Positions 8,447-18,479 of a stretch of 64,000 bases of DNA are shown here, piece by piece. Each line of letters begins with the position of its first letter. Position 1 is the stretch's first letter. Where the stretch lies: contig CAVXEW010000013.1 of assembly GCA_963760965.1 (NCBI GenBank), positions 620,001 to 684,000 on the forward strand, given 5' to 3'. The notes beneath the pieces are model-generated. The model was not told the origin of the DNA. It did no database searches and saw only the letters and a list, made by a program, of their open reading frames with translations. The DNA is from Pararhizobium_B sp963760965 (GTDB lineage Bacteria; Pseudomonadota; Alphaproteobacteria; Rhizobiales; Rhizobiaceae). Made by a program: the position numbers and the translations under genes.

Positions 8447-9304
8447 TCATTCCTCATAGGAATGCCCCGCCCGCAGGCCCTCGCGCACACGATGGGCGAT
8501 TTCGAGGAATTTCTCCGTCTCCCGGATGTCGAGCGGCCTGTCCGGCCCGAGGTCGCAGTCGATGATCTCGTGGACGCGGCCCGGCCGCGGGCTCATGACG
8601 ACGATCTTCGTCGACAGGAACACGGCCTCCGGGATCGAATGGGTCACGAAGACGACCGTCTTCTTCGTCTTTGCCCAGAGCTTGAGGAGTTGCTCGTTCA
8701 AATGGTCGCGGACGATCTCGTCGAGTGCGCCGAACGGCTCGTCCATCAGGAGCATGTCCGGATCGAAGGAAAGTGCGCGGGCGATCGAGGCACGCTGCTG
8801 CATGCCGCCGGAAAGCTGCCAGGGGAATTTCTTCTCGAACCCGGTCAGGTTGACGAGATCGAGATTGCGCGCGATGCGTTCGCGGCGGTCCGATCTCGAT
8901 ATGCCCATGACTTCCAGCGGCAGTGCGACGTTGTCGGCGATGTTGCGCCACGGAAAGAGGGCGGAGGCCTGGAAGACGTAGCCGTAGGCGCGGGCGAGCC
9001 GGGCTTCCTCGGGCGTGACGCCGTTGATCGTGATCGAGCCGCCGGTCGGGTGCTCCAGATCGGCGATGACGCGCAGCAGGGTCGTCTTTCCGCAGCCTGA
9101 CGGGCCGATGAAGGAGACGAACTCGCCGCGCTCGATCGACAGATCGATGTCGGCAAGCGCGTGAACGGGGCCGTCGCTGGTCTGGAAGGTGAGATCGAGA
9201 CCCTTCGTCTCGATGACCGTCTCGCCCGGCGCCGGGCTTGGGGCGGCAGGTGCCGCCGCGGCATGGTCGGTCAATTTGCGTGCCTCGCTGCTCACTGCGG
9301 TCAT
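8447..9304 (-). CDS. ABC transporter ATP-binding protein (nitrate/sulfonate/thiamine-precursor type)
   Basis: 285-residue ATPase, first gene of the uptake operon. Walker A GPSGCGKTTLL, Q-loop YVFQASALFPWRN, signature LSGGMQQRASIARAL, Walker B LLMDEPFGALD and H-loop FVTHSIPEAVFLS are all intact. The N-terminus carries an extra Ala/Pro-rich stretch of about 28 residues. The ATG at 9304 has GGAGAT upstream. It energises the two permeases downstream; the 135-base gap to the small membrane protein gene contains no other gene. It is divergent from the cupin gene across a 67-base promoter region. Confidence 0.92.
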   Translation of the reverse strand: MTAVSSEARKLTDHAAAAPAAPSPAPGETVIETKGLDLTFQTSDGPVHALADIDLSIERGEFVSFIGPSGCGKTTLLRVIADLEHPTGGSITINGVTPEEARLARAYGYVFQASALFPWRNIADNVALPLEVMGISRSDRRERIARNLDLVNLTGFEKKFPWQLSGGMQQRASIARALSFDPDMLLMDEPFGALDEIVRDHLNEQLLKLWAKTKKTVVFVTHSIPEAVFLSTKIVVMSPRPGRVHEIIDCDLGPDRPLDIRETEKFLEIAHRVREGLRAGHSYEE

Positions 9305-9343
9305 GCGGTATCTCCGGCTTGCCGGAAGGCCGCAAACGCGCTT

Positions 9344-9355
9344 TGATCGCGATCA
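9344..9355. promoter_or_regulatory. Perfect 12-bp palindrome TGATCGCGATCA in the divergent promoter
   Basis: The 67 bases between the ABC ATPase start and the cupin start contain TGATCGCGATCA, a perfect dyad centred at 9349/9350. Its left flank TTTGATC matches part of the motif found at the two other pyrimidine promoters. It is a candidate operator for a dimeric regulator of the uptake operon; no protein can be assigned from sequence alone. Confidence 0.4.
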
Positions 9356-9371
9356 TACAGGAGTTCGATCG

Positions 9372-9782
9372 ATGAGCGCATCAGCATCTCCGGACTGTCG
9401 GCTCGTGCATGCCGGCGGCACCTACGACGGCAAGCAGGGTTTCAGCTATTTCCACGGGATCTCCTCCGAGTCCGTCGGCGCGAGCGGCCTCTGCATGCAC
9501 CTGCTGACAATTCCGCCCGGCAAGCGGGCGAAGGCGCACATGCACGCCGCGCACGAGACCGCGATCTACGTTCTCTCCGGCGAAGCGCACACCTGGTACG
9601 GCGATCGGCTGGAGCACCATGTCGTCACGAAGAGCGGCGACATGTTCTACATTCCGGCCGGCATGCCGCACGTGGCGGCGAACCTGTCCGATGCGCCATG
9701 TACCGCGGTCATCGCGCGCACCGATCCGAACGAGCAGGAGAGCGTCGTGCTCCTGCCGGAACTGGACGGGCTCGTCGCTTAG
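9372..9782 (+). CDS. Cupin-domain protein
   Basis: 136-residue single-domain cupin. Motif 1 (AHMHAAHETAIYVLSGEAHTW) and motif 2 (GDMFYIPAGMPHVAANL) supply the usual His/His/Glu and His metal ligands. It resembles small cupins found next to amino-acid or pyrimidine catabolic genes; no reaction can be assigned. The only protein-coding gene on the plus strand between the uptake operon and the catabolic operon, it is divergent from the ATPase gene and convergent with dihydropyrimidinase. The ATG at 9372 has only a weak upstream AGGAG at 9358-9362. Confidence 0.8.
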   Translation: MSASASPDCRLVHAGGTYDGKQGFSYFHGISSESVGASGLCMHLLTIPPGKRAKAHMHAAHETAIYVLSGEAHTWYGDRLEHHVVTKSGDMFYIPAGMPHVAANLSDAPCTAVIARTDPNEQESVVLLPELDGLVA

Positions 9783-9874
9783 CAGCTTGCCACGCGGGTC
9801 GTCCGCCCGGCCGTCCTCCCGTGCGCGGCGGCGGTTCTCCACCGGCTCCGCCTTTCCCGGCCGAAGGTCGTCCA

Positions 9875-11332
9875 TCAGACCCCGCTTGCCGGAATGCCGG
9901 AGCGCTCGACCTTGCGCGGCGAGGTGAGTTCCTTCCAGGTCGACAGTGCCTTGTTGACGGCGGTGAACGGTTCGCGGGCGACGAACCGGCCATGACCCTG
10001 CTCGGGCTTCATCGTGCCGTCCTCGACGGCGACGCGGCCGCGCGTCAGCGTGTAGCGCGGCAGGCCCTTGACCTTCATGCCCTCGAAGACGTTGTAGTCG
10101 ATCGCCGACTGCTGGGTCTTCGCCGAGATCGTCTTTTCCTTGTTCGGATCCCAGACGACGAGGTCCGCATCGGCGCCGACGAGCACGGCACCCTTCTTCG
10201 GATAGACGTTCAGGATCTTGGCGATGTTGGTCGAGGTCACCGCGACGAACTCGTTCATCGTCAGCCGGCCGGTGGTCACGCCGTTGGTCCACAGCAGCGG
10301 CAGGCGATCCTCGACGCCGCCCGTACCGTTCGGGATCTTGGTGAAATCGCCGACGCCGGTGCGCTTCTGCTCCGTCGTGAAGGCGCAATGGTCGGTCGCG
10401 ACCACCTGCAGCGAGCCCGCCTGCAGGCCGGCCCAGAGAGAGTCCTGATGCTGCCTGTTGCGGAAGGGCGGGCTCATGACCCGCCGGGCGGAGTGGTCCC
10501 AGTCCTTGTCGAAATATTCGCTCTCGTCGAGCAGCAGGTGCTGGATGAGCGGCTCGCCGTAGACGCGCATGCCCTTCTGGCGGGCCCGGCGGATCGCCTC
10601 GTGGCTCTGCTCGCAGGAAGTGTGGACGACATAGAGCGGGACGCCGGCCATGTCGGCAATCATGATCGCGCGGTTGGTCGCCTCGCCCTCGACTTCCGGC
10701 GGGCGCGAATAGGCGTGGCCCTCGGGTCCGTCGTTGCCCTCGGCCAGAAGCCGGGCCTGCAGCTGCGCGACGACGTCGCCGTTCTCGGCGTGGACGAGGG
10801 GCATCGCCCCCAGTTCGGCGCAGCGCTGGAACGAGGCGTACATCTCGTCGTCGTCGACCATCAGCGCGCCCTTGTAGGCCATGAAGTGCTTGAAGGTATT
10901 GATGCCCTTCTCGCGCACGACAGTCTCCATCTCGTCGAACACCTGCTCGCTCCACCAGGTGATCGCCATGTGATAGGAGTAGTCGCAGTGGGCCATGGTG
11001 GACTTGTTGTGCCACATCTGCAGCGCCTCGAGGAGCGACTGGCCGGGAGAGGGGAGGGCGAAGTCGACGAGCATTGTCGTGCCTCCGGCAAGGGCTGCCC
11101 GCGTGCCGGAATCGAAGTTGTCCGACGAGTAGGTGCCCATGAAGGGCATCTCGAGGTGCGTGTGCGGGTCGATGCCGCCCGGCATGACGTAGCAGCCGCT
11201 CGCGTCGAGCGTCGTGTCGCCGGAGAGGGCGGGGCCGATCTCGGTGATCGTGCCGTTCTCGATCCGGACGTCCGACTTGTAGGTCAGGTCGGCGGTGACG
11301 ATCGTGCCGTTCTTGATGACCGTGCTTGCCAT
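9875..11332 (-). CDS. hydA: Dihydropyrimidinase (D-hydantoinase)
   Basis: Second step of reductive pyrimidine breakdown: opens dihydrouracil or dihydrothymine to N-carbamoyl-beta-amino acids. It has 485 residues, the normal length. Di-zinc ligands are visible: H57/H59 in DPHTH, the carbamylated Lys in FMAYKG (K154), H181 in VHAEN, H237 in VVHTSCE and the Asp of ATDHCAF. Its last third has the family's NPNEKE-type segment (WDPNKEKTISA). It is the distal gene of the minus-strand catabolic operon, 70 bases downstream of the aldolase-like gene. The pairing with PreTA and the carbamoyl hydrolase makes dihydropyrimidine, rather than an arbitrary hydantoin, the natural substrate. Confidence 0.95.
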   Translation of the reverse strand: MASTVIKNGTIVTADLTYKSDVRIENGTITEIGPALSGDTTLDASGCYVMPGGIDPHTHLEMPFMGTYSSDNFDSGTRAALAGGTTMLVDFALPSPGQSLLEALQMWHNKSTMAHCDYSYHMAITWWSEQVFDEMETVVREKGINTFKHFMAYKGALMVDDDEMYASFQRCAELGAMPLVHAENGDVVAQLQARLLAEGNDGPEGHAYSRPPEVEGEATNRAIMIADMAGVPLYVVHTSCEQSHEAIRRARQKGMRVYGEPLIQHLLLDESEYFDKDWDHSARRVMSPPFRNRQHQDSLWAGLQAGSLQVVATDHCAFTTEQKRTGVGDFTKIPNGTGGVEDRLPLLWTNGVTTGRLTMNEFVAVTSTNIAKILNVYPKKGAVLVGADADLVVWDPNKEKTISAKTQQSAIDYNVFEGMKVKGLPRYTLTRGRVAVEDGTMKPEQGHGRFVAREPFTAVNKALSTWKELTSPRKVERSGIPASGV

Positions 11333-11402
11333 GTCTTCATTCCCCTTCTGGTCAGGTTTGGCGTCCGGGCGCGGTTGTTGTCGTTCTGTGGCCCGGCCGT
11401 TA

Positions 11403-12161
11403 CTAGTTGGCGTAGGTAGGATCCTCCCGGTCGAGGATCCGCTTCATCTCCTCGAAATGGGCCAGCGGCTGGTCGCGGTCCGCATCCCATTCAGCCGCGG
11501 TCATCTCGGCGGTCTCGTCGTCGAGCACGGCGAGCGGGCGACCCGTCGAATAGGCGAGCACCATCGTGCGTGCGGCGCGTTCCAGGTAGTACATCGCGTC
11601 GTATGCTTCGGCGACGGTCGGTGCGACGGTGGTGACGCCGTGGTTGCCCATCATCACAGCGGAATGATTGCCGATGGTCGCCGCGATGCGTTCGCCCTCG
11701 GCCTCGCCGCTCGCAATCCCGCCGTAGGAAAGGTCGATCGCCAGCCGGCGGAAGAAGCGGGCGGTCACCTGGTCGATCGGATAGATCGCCGGGTCCTTGA
11801 GCGCGGCGAGCGCCGTCGCGTAGGGCGGATGCAGGTGCAGCGCCACCCGCGCGTGGGGCACCTTGCGATGGATGGCCGAATGGATGAACCAGGCAGACGG
11901 GTCGGGCGCGTCGCTGCGTTCCATGGTGGTCGCGTCGCCGGCATCGAGCAGAAGCAGGTCGCTGGCACTTATCGCGGAGAAATGCTTCCAGCGCGGATTG
12001 ACGAGGAAGCGCCTGCCGTCGGGCGACACGGCGGCGCTGAAGTGGTTGGCGACGCCCTCGTGCCAGCCGGCGCGTGCCGCAAGCCGGAACGCGGCGGCGA
12101 GGTCCGTCCTCAACTGCCGTTCCTCGGTCTTCGCCAGCGCGACGATGTTCTGGCCGCTCAT
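11403..12161 (-). CDS. Class II aldolase/adducin family protein
   Basis: 252-residue protein of the class II aldolase/adducin fold. Zn-binding residues appear in RVALHLHPPYATALA (two His) and in NHSAVMMGNHGVTTVAPTV (His); the N-terminal GWHEGVANHFSAAVSPDGR block is also typical. The family includes fuculose-phosphate aldolases and many decarboxylase-like proteins of unknown role. It starts 3 bases after the end of the carbamoyl-hydrolase gene and is clearly co-transcribed with the pyrimidine genes. It has no defined step in the textbook pathway. It may handle a side product such as malonate semialdehyde, which is a guess. Confidence 0.85.
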   Translation of the reverse strand: MSGQNIVALAKTEERQLRTDLAAAFRLAARAGWHEGVANHFSAAVSPDGRRFLVNPRWKHFSAISASDLLLLDAGDATTMERSDAPDPSAWFIHSAIHRKVPHARVALHLHPPYATALAALKDPAIYPIDQVTARFFRRLAIDLSYGGIASGEAEGERIAATIGNHSAVMMGNHGVTTVAPTVAEAYDAMYYLERAARTMVLAYSTGRPLAVLDDETAEMTAAEWDADRDQPLAHFEEMKRILDREDPTYAN

Positions 12162-12164
12162 GGC

Positions 12165-13415
12165 CTACTCCACGATCCCGGCGGTCTCGACCACCGCATG
12201 GAATAGCACGTCCGCCCCGGCGGTGGCCCATTCCTTCGAGATTTCCTCGGCCTCGTTGTGCGAGAGGCCGTCGACGCACGGACACATGACCATGGCCGCC
12301 GGCGCAACGCGCGAGATCCAGCAGGCGTCGTGACCGGCGCCTGAAACGAGGTTGCGATGGGAATAGCCGAGCCGATCGGCCGCCTCGCGCACAGCCTTGA
12401 CGCACGTCTCGTCGAAGGTGACGGGGTCGAAGCCGCCGACCTTCTCGAGTTCGATCCCGAGGTGCATCTCGTCGCAGATCTTCCTGGCGCCTTCGGCGAG
12501 ACGCTGTTCCATGTCCCGGATGACGGCGAGGTCCGGCGAGCGGAAGTCGACGGTGAAGACTGCCTTGCCGGGGATGACGTTGCGCGAATTCGGGTAGATG
12601 TCGATATGCCCGGCGGCACCCACGGCGTGCGGCTTGTGCGACCACGCGATCTCGTCGACGAGTTCCAGGATGCGCGCCATGCCGAGGCCCGCGTTCCTGC
12701 GCATCGGCATCGGGGTCGAGCCGGTGTGGCTCTCCTTCCCCGTCACGGTGACCTGCGTCCAGGAGAGGCCCTGGCCGTGCGTGACGACGCCGATCTCCTT
12801 GTCTTCCGCCTCGAGGATCGGACCCTGTTCGATATGCAGTTCGAAGAACGCATGCATCTTGCGGTCGCCGACCTTCTCGTCGCCCTTCCAGCCGATGCGC
12901 TCCAGTTCGTCGCCGAAGCGCTTGCCGTGGGCGTCGACGCGGTCGTAGGCCCAGTCGCGCTCGTGGACCCCGGCGAAGACGCCGGAAGCGAGCATCGCGG
13001 GAGCGAAGCGGGTGCCTTCCTCGTTCGTCCAGTTGGTGACGACGATCGGATGCTTCGTCCTGATGTCGAGATCGTTCAGAGTGCGGACCAGTTCGAGGCC
13101 GCCGAGGACGCCGAGCACGCCGTCATACTTGCCGCCGGTCGGCTGGGTGTCGAGGTGCGAGCCGACGTAGACGGGCAGGGCGTCCGGATCCGTGCCCTCG
13201 CGCCGGGCGAACATGTTGCCCATCTCGTCGACGCCGGTCGTGAGGCCGGCTTCGTCGCACCACTTCCTGAAGAGATGACGGCCCTCGCCGTCCTCGTCGG
13301 TGAGCGTCTGGCGATTGTTGCCGCCGGCGATGCCGGGGCCGATCTTCGCCATCTCCATGATGGAGTCCCAGAGACGGTCGCCGTTTATCCTCAGGTTCGC
13401 TGCCGGTGCTGCCAT
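12165..13415 (-). CDS. N-carbamoyl-beta-alanine amidohydrolase (beta-ureidopropionase), M20/hyuC type
   Basis: Third step of reductive pyrimidine degradation: N-carbamoyl-beta-alanine to beta-alanine, CO2 and ammonia. 416 residues, M20-type carbamoylase family. Di-metal ligands are visible in VGSHLDTQPTGGKYDG (His and Asp), TNWTNEEGTRF (Glu pair), ELHIEQGPILE (His) and the C-terminal DGLSHNEAEEIS (His). GAGHDACWISRVAPAAM is the usual substrate-side loop. Members of the same family cleave allantoate or N-carbamoyl-L-amino acids, but the flanking dihydropyrimidinase and beta-alanine aminotransferase decide the likely role. Mid-operon; 38 bases separate it from mmsA. Confidence 0.92.
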   Translation of the reverse strand: MAAPAANLRINGDRLWDSIMEMAKIGPGIAGGNNRQTLTDEDGEGRHLFRKWCDEAGLTTGVDEMGNMFARREGTDPDALPVYVGSHLDTQPTGGKYDGVLGVLGGLELVRTLNDLDIRTKHPIVVTNWTNEEGTRFAPAMLASGVFAGVHERDWAYDRVDAHGKRFGDELERIGWKGDEKVGDRKMHAFFELHIEQGPILEAEDKEIGVVTHGQGLSWTQVTVTGKESHTGSTPMPMRRNAGLGMARILELVDEIAWSHKPHAVGAAGHIDIYPNSRNVIPGKAVFTVDFRSPDLAVIRDMEQRLAEGARKICDEMHLGIELEKVGGFDPVTFDETCVKAVREAADRLGYSHRNLVSGAGHDACWISRVAPAAMVMCPCVDGLSHNEAEEISKEWATAGADVLFHAVVETAGIVE

Positions 13416-13453
13416 GGGTGGTTCCCCTTGTCTTGGTCTGGCGGCCCGCGGGA

Positions 13454-14944
<1,491 letters not shown>

Positions 14945-14945
14945 G

Positions 14946-16274
14946 TCACTCGACCTCGTTCAGGACTTCGCGGATGGTGCCCATCAGCTCGTCTATTTGG
15001 TGCTTCTCGATGATCAGCGGCGGGGAGAGCGCGATGATGTCGCCGGTCGTGCGGATCAGGCAGCCCTTTTCGTAAGCCCTGACGAACGCGGAGAAGGCCC
15101 GTTTCGTCGGTTCTCCCTTGATGGGCTCCAGCTCGATCGCGCCGATCAGGCCGATGTTGCGGATGTCGATGACGTTGCGCACGTCCTTCAGGTCGTGCAG
15201 GGCGTCCTCCCAGTACTGCGCGAGTTCGGCGCCCCTGGTGAGCAACCCTTCCTCGCGGTAGGTTTCGAGCGTTGCAAGTCCCGCTGCCGCGGCGATCGGA
15301 TTGCCTGAATAGGTGTATCCGTGGAAGAACTCGATCATGTGCTCGGGGCCGTTCATGAAGGCGTCGTGGATCTCGTCGGTGACGAAGACCGCGCCCATCG
15401 GGATGACGCCGTTTGTGAGGCCCTTGGCCGTGGTGATGATGTCCGGCCTGACGTCGAAGTAGTCGGCCGCGAAGGGTGTTCCGAGGCGCCCGAACCCGGT
15501 GATCACCTCGTCGAAGATCAGCAGGATGCCGTGTTGCGTACAGATCTCGCGCAGCTTCTTCAGGTAGCCCTTCGGCGGAATCAGCACGCCGGTGGAGCCG
15601 GCGACCGGCTCGACGATGACCGCGGCGATGGTCGAGGGATCGTGCAGGGCGACGATACGCTGCAATTCGCTGGCGATGTCTCCGCCGTGCTCAGGCTCGC
15701 CGCGCGTGAACGCGTTCCGCTCCGGCATGTGGGTGTGCGGCATGTGGTCGACACCGGTGAGCAGGGTGCCGAACATCTTGCGGTTGGCGACGATGCCGCC
15801 GACCGAGATGCCGCCGAAATTGACGCCGTGATAGCCGCGCTCGCGCCCGATCAGGCGGAAGCGCGAGCCGTCGCCCTTCACGCGGTGATAGGCAAGGGCG
15901 ACCTTGAGCGCGGTCTCGACCGATTCCGATCCGGAATTCGTGTAGAGGACATGGCCGAAACCGTCGGGAGCCAGGTCGACGAGCCGGTTTGCCAGCTCGA
16001 AGGCCTTGGGGTGGCCCATCTGGAACGCCGGCGCGTAGTCGAGTTCCCCGGCCTGTTCGCGGATCGCCTCGGTGATCTTCGGCCGGCAGTGGCCGGCGTT
16101 GCAGCACCACAGGCCGGCAGTGCCGTCCAGGACCTTGCGGCCCTCCGCCGTCACGTAGTGCATGTCCCTGGCGCCGACGAACATGCGCGGCTGCTTCTTG
16201 AACTGGCGGTTGGCCGTGAAGGGCATCCAGAAGGCGCGCAAGTCATTCGGCGTGGTGTTCAGACGGTTCGACAT
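14946..16274 (-). CDS. Beta-alanine (omega-amino acid):pyruvate aminotransferase
   Basis: PLP-dependent class III aminotransferase that converts beta-alanine (and beta-aminoisobutyrate) to the semialdehyde. It has 442 residues, matching the omega-amino acid transaminase family. Diagnostic pieces are DGTAGLWCCNAGH near the N-terminus, TNSGSESVETALK (phosphate binding), IFDEVITGFGRLG (Asp to the PLP nitrogen) and TTAKGLTNGVIPMG with the Schiff-base Lys. The start at 16274 (MSNRLNTTPN) has GGGAG 8 bases upstream; an upstream in-frame reading to 16382 would run into the operator-like palindrome. It is the first gene of the catabolic operon and divergent from the RutR-like regulator. Confidence 0.93.
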   Translation of the reverse strand: MSNRLNTTPNDLRAFWMPFTANRQFKKQPRMFVGARDMHYVTAEGRKVLDGTAGLWCCNAGHCRPKITEAIREQAGELDYAPAFQMGHPKAFELANRLVDLAPDGFGHVLYTNSGSESVETALKVALAYHRVKGDGSRFRLIGRERGYHGVNFGGISVGGIVANRKMFGTLLTGVDHMPHTHMPERNAFTRGEPEHGGDIASELQRIVALHDPSTIAAVIVEPVAGSTGVLIPPKGYLKKLREICTQHGILLIFDEVITGFGRLGTPFAADYFDVRPDIITTAKGLTNGVIPMGAVFVTDEIHDAFMNGPEHMIEFFHGYTYSGNPIAAAAGLATLETYREEGLLTRGAELAQYWEDALHDLKDVRNVIDIRNIGLIGAIELEPIKGEPTKRAFSAFVRAYEKGCLIRTTGDIIALSPPLIIEKHQIDELMGTIREVLNEVE

Positions 16275-16366
16275 GACCGCATCTCCCGATTTGTCTTTCC
16301 CCTCGGACGGCATCGTCCGATACCAGCCAAGAGTGCTTTTCGTTATCGAGGTGTGCTTGCAAATTC

Positions 16367-16384
16367 TTGACTGTTTGATCAAAC
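16367..16384 (+). promoter_or_regulatory. Candidate RutR-type operator upstream of the pyrimidine operon
   Basis: TTGACTGTTTGATCAAAC lies between the divergent aminotransferase and TetR genes. It matches 11 of 14 fixed positions of the E. coli RutR consensus TTGACCA-NN-TGGTCAA as I remember it, and includes the perfect 12-bp palindrome GTTTGATCAAAC (16373-16384). An 18-base sequence on the minus strand upstream of preT (22961-22978) matches it at 14 positions. The shared motif and the adjacent RutR-like gene make a common operator likely. Confidence 0.6.
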
Positions 16385-16545
16385 TCTATCAGCACAATGT
16401 GGCCGGTCAAGGCCAATTCGAGTATGTCGCAGGTGTATTGTTCGCCAAGGGGAGAGCGGATGCAAGCTCGCACGGCAACTGGCCCGGTTGGTTTCGATGG
16501 GTGCCCCCGGCGACCGGCGGAAACTTTGCACGGGGAAAGGTGCTG

Positions 16546-17181
16546 ATGGTGACGGCAGGACCCACCCAGCGCGAGACGCGCATCCAGCGGGAAAACCGCG
16601 AACGAATCCTGGACGCGGCCCTCGAGGTGTTTTCCCGGCATGGCTTCCGCGGTTCGACGATCGACCAGATCGCGTCCGAGGCCGGCATGTCGAAGCCGAA
16701 CCTGCTCTACTATTTCCGGCGCAAGCAGGACATCTACGAGGCGGTGCTGGCGGAATTGCTGGACACCTGGCTCGATCCGCTCCGGAAGTTGAATCCGGAC
16801 GGAGACCCGCTCTCGGAAATCCAGGGGTACATCCGTCGCAAGCTGGAGATGTCCCGCGACTTTCCCCGGGAAAGCCGGCTGTTCGCCAACGAGATCCTGC
16901 AGGGCGCTCCGCGAATCCGCAAGATGCTCGAGGGAGAACTCAAGCAGTTGGTCGACGAGAAGGCTGCGGTGCTGCAGGAATGGATGCGCGAGGGAAAGCT
17001 CGCCCGGGTCGATCCCTGGCACCTTATCTTCTCGATCTGGGCCACCACTCAGCACTATGCCGACTTCGACGTTCAGGTGCGCGCGGTGCTGGGGCCGGAG
17101 CGCGATGGTGAGGGCCGCTTCCACGACGCCGCGCAGTTCCTGGCGACGCTCTATGCCGAGGGTCTTCGGCCGCGCGGCTGA
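16546..17181 (+). CDS. rutR: TetR-family regulator, RutR-like
   Basis: 211-residue repressor: N-terminal TetR helix-turn-helix (RERILDAALEVFSRHGFRGS, then MSKPNLLYYFRRKQDIYEAV) and a C-terminal RutR/YcdC-type ligand domain. The C-terminal part keeps the family pattern closely: YIRRKLEMSRDFPRESRLF, ANEILQGAP, DEKAAVLQEWMREGKL, DPWHLIFSIWATTQHYADF. RutR of E. coli binds uracil and controls pyrimidine catabolism. Here the gene is divergent from the aminotransferase-mmsA-hydrolase-hydA operon, which fits the same role. The ATG at 16546 follows GGGGAAAGG. A GTG at 16549 is a possible alternative. Confidence 0.88.
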   Translation: MVTAGPTQRETRIQRENRERILDAALEVFSRHGFRGSTIDQIASEAGMSKPNLLYYFRRKQDIYEAVLAELLDTWLDPLRKLNPDGDPLSEIQGYIRRKLEMSRDFPRESRLFANEILQGAPRIRKMLEGELKQLVDEKAAVLQEWMREGKLARVDPWHLIFSIWATTQHYADFDVQVRAVLGPERDGEGRFHDAAQFLATLYAEGLRPRG

Positions 17182-17257
17182 CCTGCGACCAATTGGCGGT
17201 TGTGCATTCCCCTGCGTGGCAGCATCTTCTCTGCCGCCACGCAAACGGGAGGAACCG

Positions 17258-17566
17258 ATGGCAAGACTGATCGCTCTTTACAGGCACCCCGCGAATCCGG
17301 CGGCTTTCGACGAGTATTACGCGAAGAGCCACATTCCGCTCGCAAAGACCATTCCCGGATTGAGGAAGTACGAGATCAGCCGGGGGCCGGTGGGCGGACC
17401 CGAAGGGGCCTCCCCTTATCATCTCGTGGCAACGCTCCATTTCGACAGCCTTGCCGACATCCATGCCGGACTGGAATCCCGGGAAGGCAAGGCAACTGCC
17501 GCCGATCTCGGCAATTTCGCGGATGGCGGCGTAGAACTCTGCTTCTTCGATACCGAAGAGGTCTGA
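17258..17566 (+). CDS. EthD-family protein
   Basis: 102-residue ferredoxin-like EthD domain protein. It keeps the typical start ARLIALYRHPANPAAFDEYY, then SHIPLAKTIPGLRKYEI and a HLVATLHFDSLADIHAGL segment. EthD proteins accompany oxidative degradation systems and some are dimeric stress-responsive alpha/beta-barrel proteins without a proven reaction. The start has GGGAGGA 6 bases upstream. It lies 76 bases downstream of the RutR-like gene on the same strand, so it may be co-expressed with that regulator. It is convergent with the GST gene. Confidence 0.85.
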   Translation: MARLIALYRHPANPAAFDEYYAKSHIPLAKTIPGLRKYEISRGPVGGPEGASPYHLVATLHFDSLADIHAGLESREGKATAADLGNFADGGVELCFFDTEEV

Positions 17567-17590
17567 CACCCTCCGGCCGGCAGCCTGTCG

Positions 17591-18304
17591 TCAGGCGGGC
17601 GCGTCGAGTTCGGGGTAGTGCCGGAAGACGCCATTCTCGTTGAACGGCAAGCGACGGTCGCTTTCAAGGTAGGCCGCGATGTTCGCGCGTGCGGCGACCC
17701 TTTCCCGCAACTCCCGGATCCCCGGATAGCGGGGCAGGAGGCTTGCCGAGCATTCCGGGAAGGCATGGGCGACACCCTCGACGACCTGGAAGAGCGAAAG
17801 GTCGGCGTAGGTCGTTCCGTCGCCGACGAGATGCCCCGATCTTTCCGGGTTGCGCGCAAGGACGGTCTCGAACCAGTCGAGGAACTTCGGCAGCCGGTTC
17901 TGCCGAAACTCCTCCGCACGACGTCTCGCTTCGCTCTTCTGCTCCTCGTAGTAGCGGCCCGAACCGATCGGATGGTGCACGTCGTGAGCCTCGTCGACGA
18001 GGTCGGCGACGGTCAACTGGATCTGGTGGGTCCAGAGCTTCAGCCTGCCTGCTTCGGGGGCAAGGCCGAGTTCCTCGCCGAGGTAGAGGAGGACAGCCGC
18101 CGTCTGGCCGACGAGGACCTCGCCGTCCTTCAGGAAGGGCGGGGCGAAGGACGGGGTGACGGCCCTTTCCATCAGCTGGACCGCCGCGCCGTCTCCCTTC
18201 TCCCTGTTGACGTCGCGGTAGGCGGCTCCTGCGTCCTCGAGCGCAAGCCGGACGAACTCGCCGCGGCCCTGAATGCCGCTCCAGTAGTAAAGCTCATAGG
18301 TCAT
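17591..18304 (-). CDS. Glutathione S-transferase
   Basis: 237-residue cytosolic GST. The N-terminal thioredoxin-like domain (about 1-80) starts YELYYWSGIQGRGEFVRLAL, with Tyr/Ser candidates for glutathione activation, and contains the cis-Pro/Gln-Thr segment LVGQTAAVLLYLGEELGL. The all-helical C-terminal domain has the GDGTTYADLSLFQVVEGV N-capping region. Length is at the upper end for bacterial GSTs. It stands alone on the minus strand, convergent with the EthD gene. Substrate unknown; detoxification is the family role. Confidence 0.88.
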   Translation of the reverse strand: MTYELYYWSGIQGRGEFVRLALEDAGAAYRDVNREKGDGAAVQLMERAVTPSFAPPFLKDGEVLVGQTAAVLLYLGEELGLAPEAGRLKLWTHQIQLTVADLVDEAHDVHHPIGSGRYYEEQKSEARRRAEEFRQNRLPKFLDWFETVLARNPERSGHLVGDGTTYADLSLFQVVEGVAHAFPECSASLLPRYPGIRELRERVAARANIAAYLESDRRLPFNENGVFRHYPELDAPA

Positions 18305-18479
18305 GCGGCGGAAATGTCTGGCCCGCCGGTTCGTTCCGGATCCTATGTTATAGACAGGCTTTCATAATCTCCGATAGGTCAGTTCACTCGAGGGAGTCTC
18401 CCGAGGGCCAGCGACGCCGGTCAAGGAGCGATCCTTCTCCGGAACGATCCGACATCGTCAAGACAAGGGGCCCGAAATC

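Noticed and set aside
18305..18479. EcfG-type (GGAAC...CGTT) promoter before the LOV kinase
   Set aside because: GGAAC occurs on both strands, but no CGTT at the required distance.
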